Below the pieces are notes generated by a model, which was not told where the DNA came from, ran no database searches, and was given only the letters and a program-made list of their open reading frames with translations. A stretch of DNA of 64,000 nucleotides from Pseudomonadales bacterium (lineage in GTDB: Bacteria; Pseudomonadota; Gammaproteobacteria; Pseudomonadales; Azotimanducaceae). Below are positions 59,992-64,000 of the stretch, piece after piece. Position 1 is the stretch's first letter. Each line of letters begins with the position of its first letter. A program made the position numbers and the translations under genes. The DNA is taken from the NCBI GenBank assembly GCA_022827905.1, contig JAJEIQ010000076.1, forward strand, positions 1 through 64,000, given 5' to 3'.

Positions 59992-61283
59992 CCCCATTTG
60001 CGGCTGGCTTCGAGGTCCGCGCGGATGGTCTTGCCGGCGGCGAGGTAGAGCAGGGCGGAGACCACGTTGAAACTCAGGCTGATGACCAGTGCCCAGCGCA
60101 GGGAATCGGCCCCGAGGTCCGTCCAGGCGAACAGCACGTCCGATGCGATGCCGGTGAATTGGGGCCCCAACCCCAAGCCGATGATGTTCAGGATAAACAG
60201 CAGAATGCTGGAGGCAAGCGCGCGCATCCGCAGCCCAACCATGCCTTGGTTCATGGAGAAAGTGGGACCCAAGTAGTAAGCGCCGAGCAAGTAGGGGATC
60301 GACAACACCCAGAACGCCGCGTAGGGGTTGTCGGCGACATAGACGTAGAAGCTGAACGGCACCGAGATCAGCGTCGCCAGCCCCGGCAGCCAGAGGTACC
60401 AACGCTTGTCACGGGCGCCGAGCAGGTCGCCGAGATAGCCCCCGGACAGGGTGCCAAGAATTGAGGCGAAGCCGAGGTAGAACAGGACCATGCCCATCTC
60501 GGCAGTGCCGATGCCGTGGCTGCGGTTGAACATCGCCGGAATCCAGTAGCCCACCCCATAGCCGACAAAGGCATGCAGGCTGCCGCCGATGGCCATGTAG
60601 CGGAAGCTGCGGCGCGACCATAGATGGCGGAACACCTCGGCCACCGGCGGCGCCTCCTCATCGCGGAGCTGCAACCCTTCGGCGGCGCCCCGAGGCGGTT
60701 CCCGCAGGGTAAAGCGCACGATCACTGCCAGCAGGACGCCCGGAAGGCCAACCACCATGAACGCCGTGCGCCAGTCGAAGGCCTCGTTGATCCAGCCGCC
60801 GCCGAGATTGCCCAGCATGGTGCCGATGGGGATGCCCAGGGCGTAGATGGCCAGCGCGGTGGCTCGGCGGCGGGGCGGGAACATGTCTGAGATCATGGAG
60901 TGGGATGGCGGGCTGCCTCCCGCTTCGCCGACGGCGACGCCAATTCGGGCCAGCAGCAGGTGGAAGAAGTTGGCGGCCAGGCCGCACAGCGCCGTGGCAG
61001 CGCTCCACAGTGCCAGGCAGACGGAGAGCACGTTGCGCCGGGAGCCCCGGTCGGCCAGCCGGGCGATGGGTATGCCGAGCACGGTGTAGAAGGTGGCGAA
61101 GGCGATGCCGCCGAGAAAGCCCATCAAGGTGTCGGACACCCCGAGATCCTGCTTGATTGGCTCCACGAGGATGCCGAGGATCGAGCGGTCGATGAAGTTG
61201 AAGATGTAGACGACGACCAGAAGGCCGAGTGCGTACCAGCGATACAGCGGCGAAAAGCTCCGCGCCTGCCTGGAATCAGACAT
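59988..61283 (-). CDS. MFS transporter (spinster-like)
   Basis: The 431-residue major facilitator protein with 12 predicted helices has RSILGILVEPIKQDLGVSDTLMGFLGGIAFATFYT (two blocks) near the N-terminus, PIARLADRGSRRNVLSVCL between helices 2 and 3, and FFHLLLARIGVAVGEAGGSPPS. These match the spinster-like branch that moves lipids or organic acids in bacteria. Its stop overlaps that of the thiolase (TTAG) and it lies divergent from an acyl-CoA dehydrogenase gene. Substrate unknown. Confidence 0.87.
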   Translation of the reverse strand: MSDSRQARSFSPLYRWYALGLLVVVYIFNFIDRSILGILVEPIKQDLGVSDTLMGFLGGIAFATFYTVLGIPIARLADRGSRRNVLSVCLALWSAATALCGLAANFFHLLLARIGVAVGEAGGSPPSHSMISDMFPPRRRATALAIYALGIPIGTMLGNLGGGWINEAFDWRTAFMVVGLPGVLLAVIVRFTLREPPRGAAEGLQLRDEEAPPVAEVFRHLWSRRSFRYMAIGGSLHAFVGYGVGYWIPAMFNRSHGIGTAEMGMVLFYLGFASILGTLSGGYLGDLLGARDKRWYLWLPGLATLISVPFSFYVYVADNPYAAFWVLSIPYLLGAYYLGPTFSMNQGMVGLRMRALASSILLFILNIIGLGLGPQFTGIASDVLFAWTDLGADSLRWALVISLSFNVVSALLYLAAGKTIRADLEASRKWG

Positions 61284-61392
61284 GTCCCTCCCTATTTGGT
61301 TCGCGCAGGCAGCGCCCTAGCATGAGCGAAAACGCCGTCAAGTGGTAGAATTTCGCGCCTGTCAACGACCCTCCCAAGTGGGCAAGGCGCTT

Positions 61393-62649
<1,257 letters not shown>

Positions 62650-62664
62650 CCGGTTGCCCACACC

Positions 62665-63540
62665 GTGAATCGCAAGGGGCTCATTCTGGCGGGGGGCGCC
62701 GGTACCCGCCTGCATCCGACCACCTTAGGCGTTTGCAAGCAACTCCTGCCGGTGTACGACAAGCCCATGGTCTACTACCCGCTCTGCACGCTGATGCAGG
62801 CGGGCATTCGCGACATGCTGCTCATTTCAACGCCCCAGGACATCGGCCGCTTCGAACAGGTGCTTGGCGACGGCGGTCAATGGGGGCTGTCCATCGGCTA
62901 CCAAGTGCAGCAAGCACCCAACGGCCTTGCGGAGGCCTTCCTGCTCGGCGAGGCGTTCATCGACGGCGCGCCGTCGGCGCTGGTTCTCGGCGACAACATC
63001 TTCCACGGCGGCGGCTTGGCGGAGCTGCTGCAAAGCGCCTCAAACCGCACTCGCGGCGCCACGGTGTTCGCCTACGCGGTGAGCAACCCCGAAGCCTTCG
63101 GCGTGATTGAGTTCGACGCCGAAGGCCAAGCCGTCTCCATAGAGGAAAAGCCCGCCAAACCGCGAAGCCGCCACGCCGTGACCGGGCTGTACTTCTACGA
63201 TGAACAGGTCGTGGAGGTCGCCAAGTCCATTAAACCCTCGGCCCGAGGCGAACTGGAAATCACTGATGTCAACCTAGCCTACCTCGGCCGGGGAGAGCTG
63301 GAGGTGAAGCGCTTGGCCCGGGGTACCGCCTGGCTGGACACCGGCACCCCGGACGCAATGCTCGAGGCCGCGCATTACATTCAAACGCTGGAAAAGCGGC
63401 AGGGCATGAAGGTGGGCGCTCCGGAGGAGGCGGCTTGGCGGGCGGGCTGGATCGACGATGAGGCACTGGAGCGCTTGGCGCAGCCGCTACGCAAGAGCGG
63501 CTACGGGGAGTATCTCCTACAACTTCTGCAACGACCCTGA
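62665..63540 (+). CDS. rfbA: Glucose-1-phosphate thymidylyltransferase
   Basis: The 291-residue enzyme (RmlA) makes dTDP-glucose for deoxysugar synthesis. Motifs: GLILAGGAGTRLHPTT, LLPVYDKPMVYYPL, VLGDNIFHGGGL, SIEEKPAKPRSRHAVTGLYFYD (two blocks) and TAWLDTGTPDAMLEAAHYI. GTG start 15 bases after the acyl-CoA dehydrogenase stop. The rest of the rml pathway is not in the window; a sugar phosphatase follows. Confidence 0.92.
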   Translation: MNRKGLILAGGAGTRLHPTTLGVCKQLLPVYDKPMVYYPLCTLMQAGIRDMLLISTPQDIGRFEQVLGDGGQWGLSIGYQVQQAPNGLAEAFLLGEAFIDGAPSALVLGDNIFHGGGLAELLQSASNRTRGATVFAYAVSNPEAFGVIEFDAEGQAVSIEEKPAKPRSRHAVTGLYFYDEQVVEVAKSIKPSARGELEITDVNLAYLGRGELEVKRLARGTAWLDTGTPDAMLEAAHYIQTLEKRQGMKVGAPEEAAWRAGWIDDEALERLAQPLRKSGYGEYLLQLLQRP

Positions 63541-63542
63541 AC

Positions 63543-64000
63543 CTAAAGAAGCTGCACTGCGTCCGCCAAGCTTGCCGCCACCGCCGAAGCCGGCGCGGAA
63601 GGGGCTGAATCGGCCCCCGGAGCAATCAACAGGGTGTTGAGGCCCGCTGCGGCGCCTGCCTCGATGTCGCGAGGCGAATCGCCGATAAGCCAAGATCCAC
63701 TGAAGTCCACATCGAGTGCGAGGTGCCGAATCGCTTGGTGAATCAAGCCCGGCCGGGGCTTGCGGCAGTCGCAGCCATCGCTCGCCAAGTGGGGACAGAA
63801 GAACACGCCATCGAGGGCTGCGCCATGCCGTGCACAGCAGGCGCACAGATTGCGGTGAATGGCCTCAAGCGCAGCGATGTCCACTATGCCCTTGCCGACC
63901 CCTTGCTGGTTGGTGACGACCACCAATCGATAGCCCTTGCCCTTGAGGGCGCGCAGGGCGTCGAGAGCGCCATCAATGAAGTGGAATTGCTCCCAAGCCG
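63543..64000 (-). CDS. gmhB: HAD-family sugar bisphosphate phosphatase (GmhB-like), 5' end outside window
   Basis: The visible part is 152 residues of the C-terminal and central portion: GYRLVVVTNQQGVGKG (HAD motif II Thr), CPHLASDGCDCRKPRPGL (the GmhB zinc cysteines and His with motif III Lys) and SWLIGDSPRDIEAG (motif IV acids). The first Asp motif lies beyond base 64000. GmhB dephosphorylates heptose bisphosphate for LPS core. It is convergent with rmlA, 2 bases between stops. A histidinol-phosphatase-type relative is the alternative. Confidence 0.85.
   Translation of the reverse strand, partial: AWEQFHFIDGALDALRALKGKGYRLVVVTNQQGVGKGIVDIAALEAIHRNLCACCARHGAALDGVFFCPHLASDGCDCRKPRPGLIHQAIRHLALDVDFSGSWLIGDSPRDIEAGAAAGLNTLLIAPGADSAPSAPASAVAASLADAVQLL

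Overview
This is a GC-rich, densely packed chromosomal segment from a gammaproteobacterium, probably an uncultured one. The main evidence is the conserved order uvrY(gacA)-uvrC-pgsA, together with an lptF/lptG pair, a two-component system of the 'proteobacterial dedicated sortase' (Pds) type, oxygen-dependent hemF and a VRR-NUC/helicase pair. I cannot name the genus. Carnitine breakdown, many acyl-CoA enzymes, TPR and MORN repeat proteins and a pseudokinase would suit a marine or host-associated heterotroph, but that is inference. Intergenic gaps are short, many convergent genes overlap by 4-23 bp, and GTG and TTG starts are common.

Layout. 1-3100: an accessory-looking left edge with the tail of one unknown gene, a broken small secreted peptide, an unrecognised minus-strand operon of secreted proteins (one apparently split at an A9 run) and a decayed IS630-family transposase. 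3100-8320: a tandem universal stress protein, a large exported TPR protein and a membrane-anchored PQQ dehydrogenase. 8436-10531: ribB with a degenerate RibA-like tail, and pdxA. 10583-17786: catabolism, with two luciferase-like monooxygenases flanking a zinc alcohol dehydrogenase, an acyl-CoA dehydrogenase, and a carnitine dehydrogenase/beta-keto acid cleavage pair. 18308-26708: a DsbA-like protein, cysE and an envelope block (flippase, nucleotidyltransferase-like protein, CDP-alcohol phosphotransferase, metallophosphoesterase, lptG, lptF, OstA-like protein). 26705-36565: xthA, glutaryl-CoA dehydrogenase, uvrY-uvrC-pgsA, a PiT-like permease, an exported methyltransferase, a 2-hydroxyacid dehydrogenase and an HpaI-type aldolase.

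36581-46963: a VRR-NUC nuclease with an XPD/DinG-like helicase that carries its own nuclease domain, pyruvate kinase, a TauE/SafE permease, a MORN protein coupled to a transmembrane pseudokinase, and an MBL hydrolase. 46951-53004: the PdsS/PdsR pair without a nearby sortase, a NadR-like kinase, a sirtuin, a CNT nucleoside transporter and an orphan ExbD. 53110-64000: an MFS/ABM/SMP-30 group, a BON lipoprotein, hemF, an acyl-CoA cluster (HMG-CoA-synthase-like/DUF35 fusion, SCP2-type thiolase, MFS, acyl-CoA dehydrogenase), then rmlA and a gmhB-like phosphatase cut by the window end.

The least ordinary items are the MORN-pseudokinase operon, the nuclease/nuclease-helicase pair, the CDP-alcohol phosphotransferase envelope cluster, the sortase-less Pds pair, and a family of REP-like palindromes at three or four intergenic sites. 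No rRNA, tRNA or CRISPR array was recognised.
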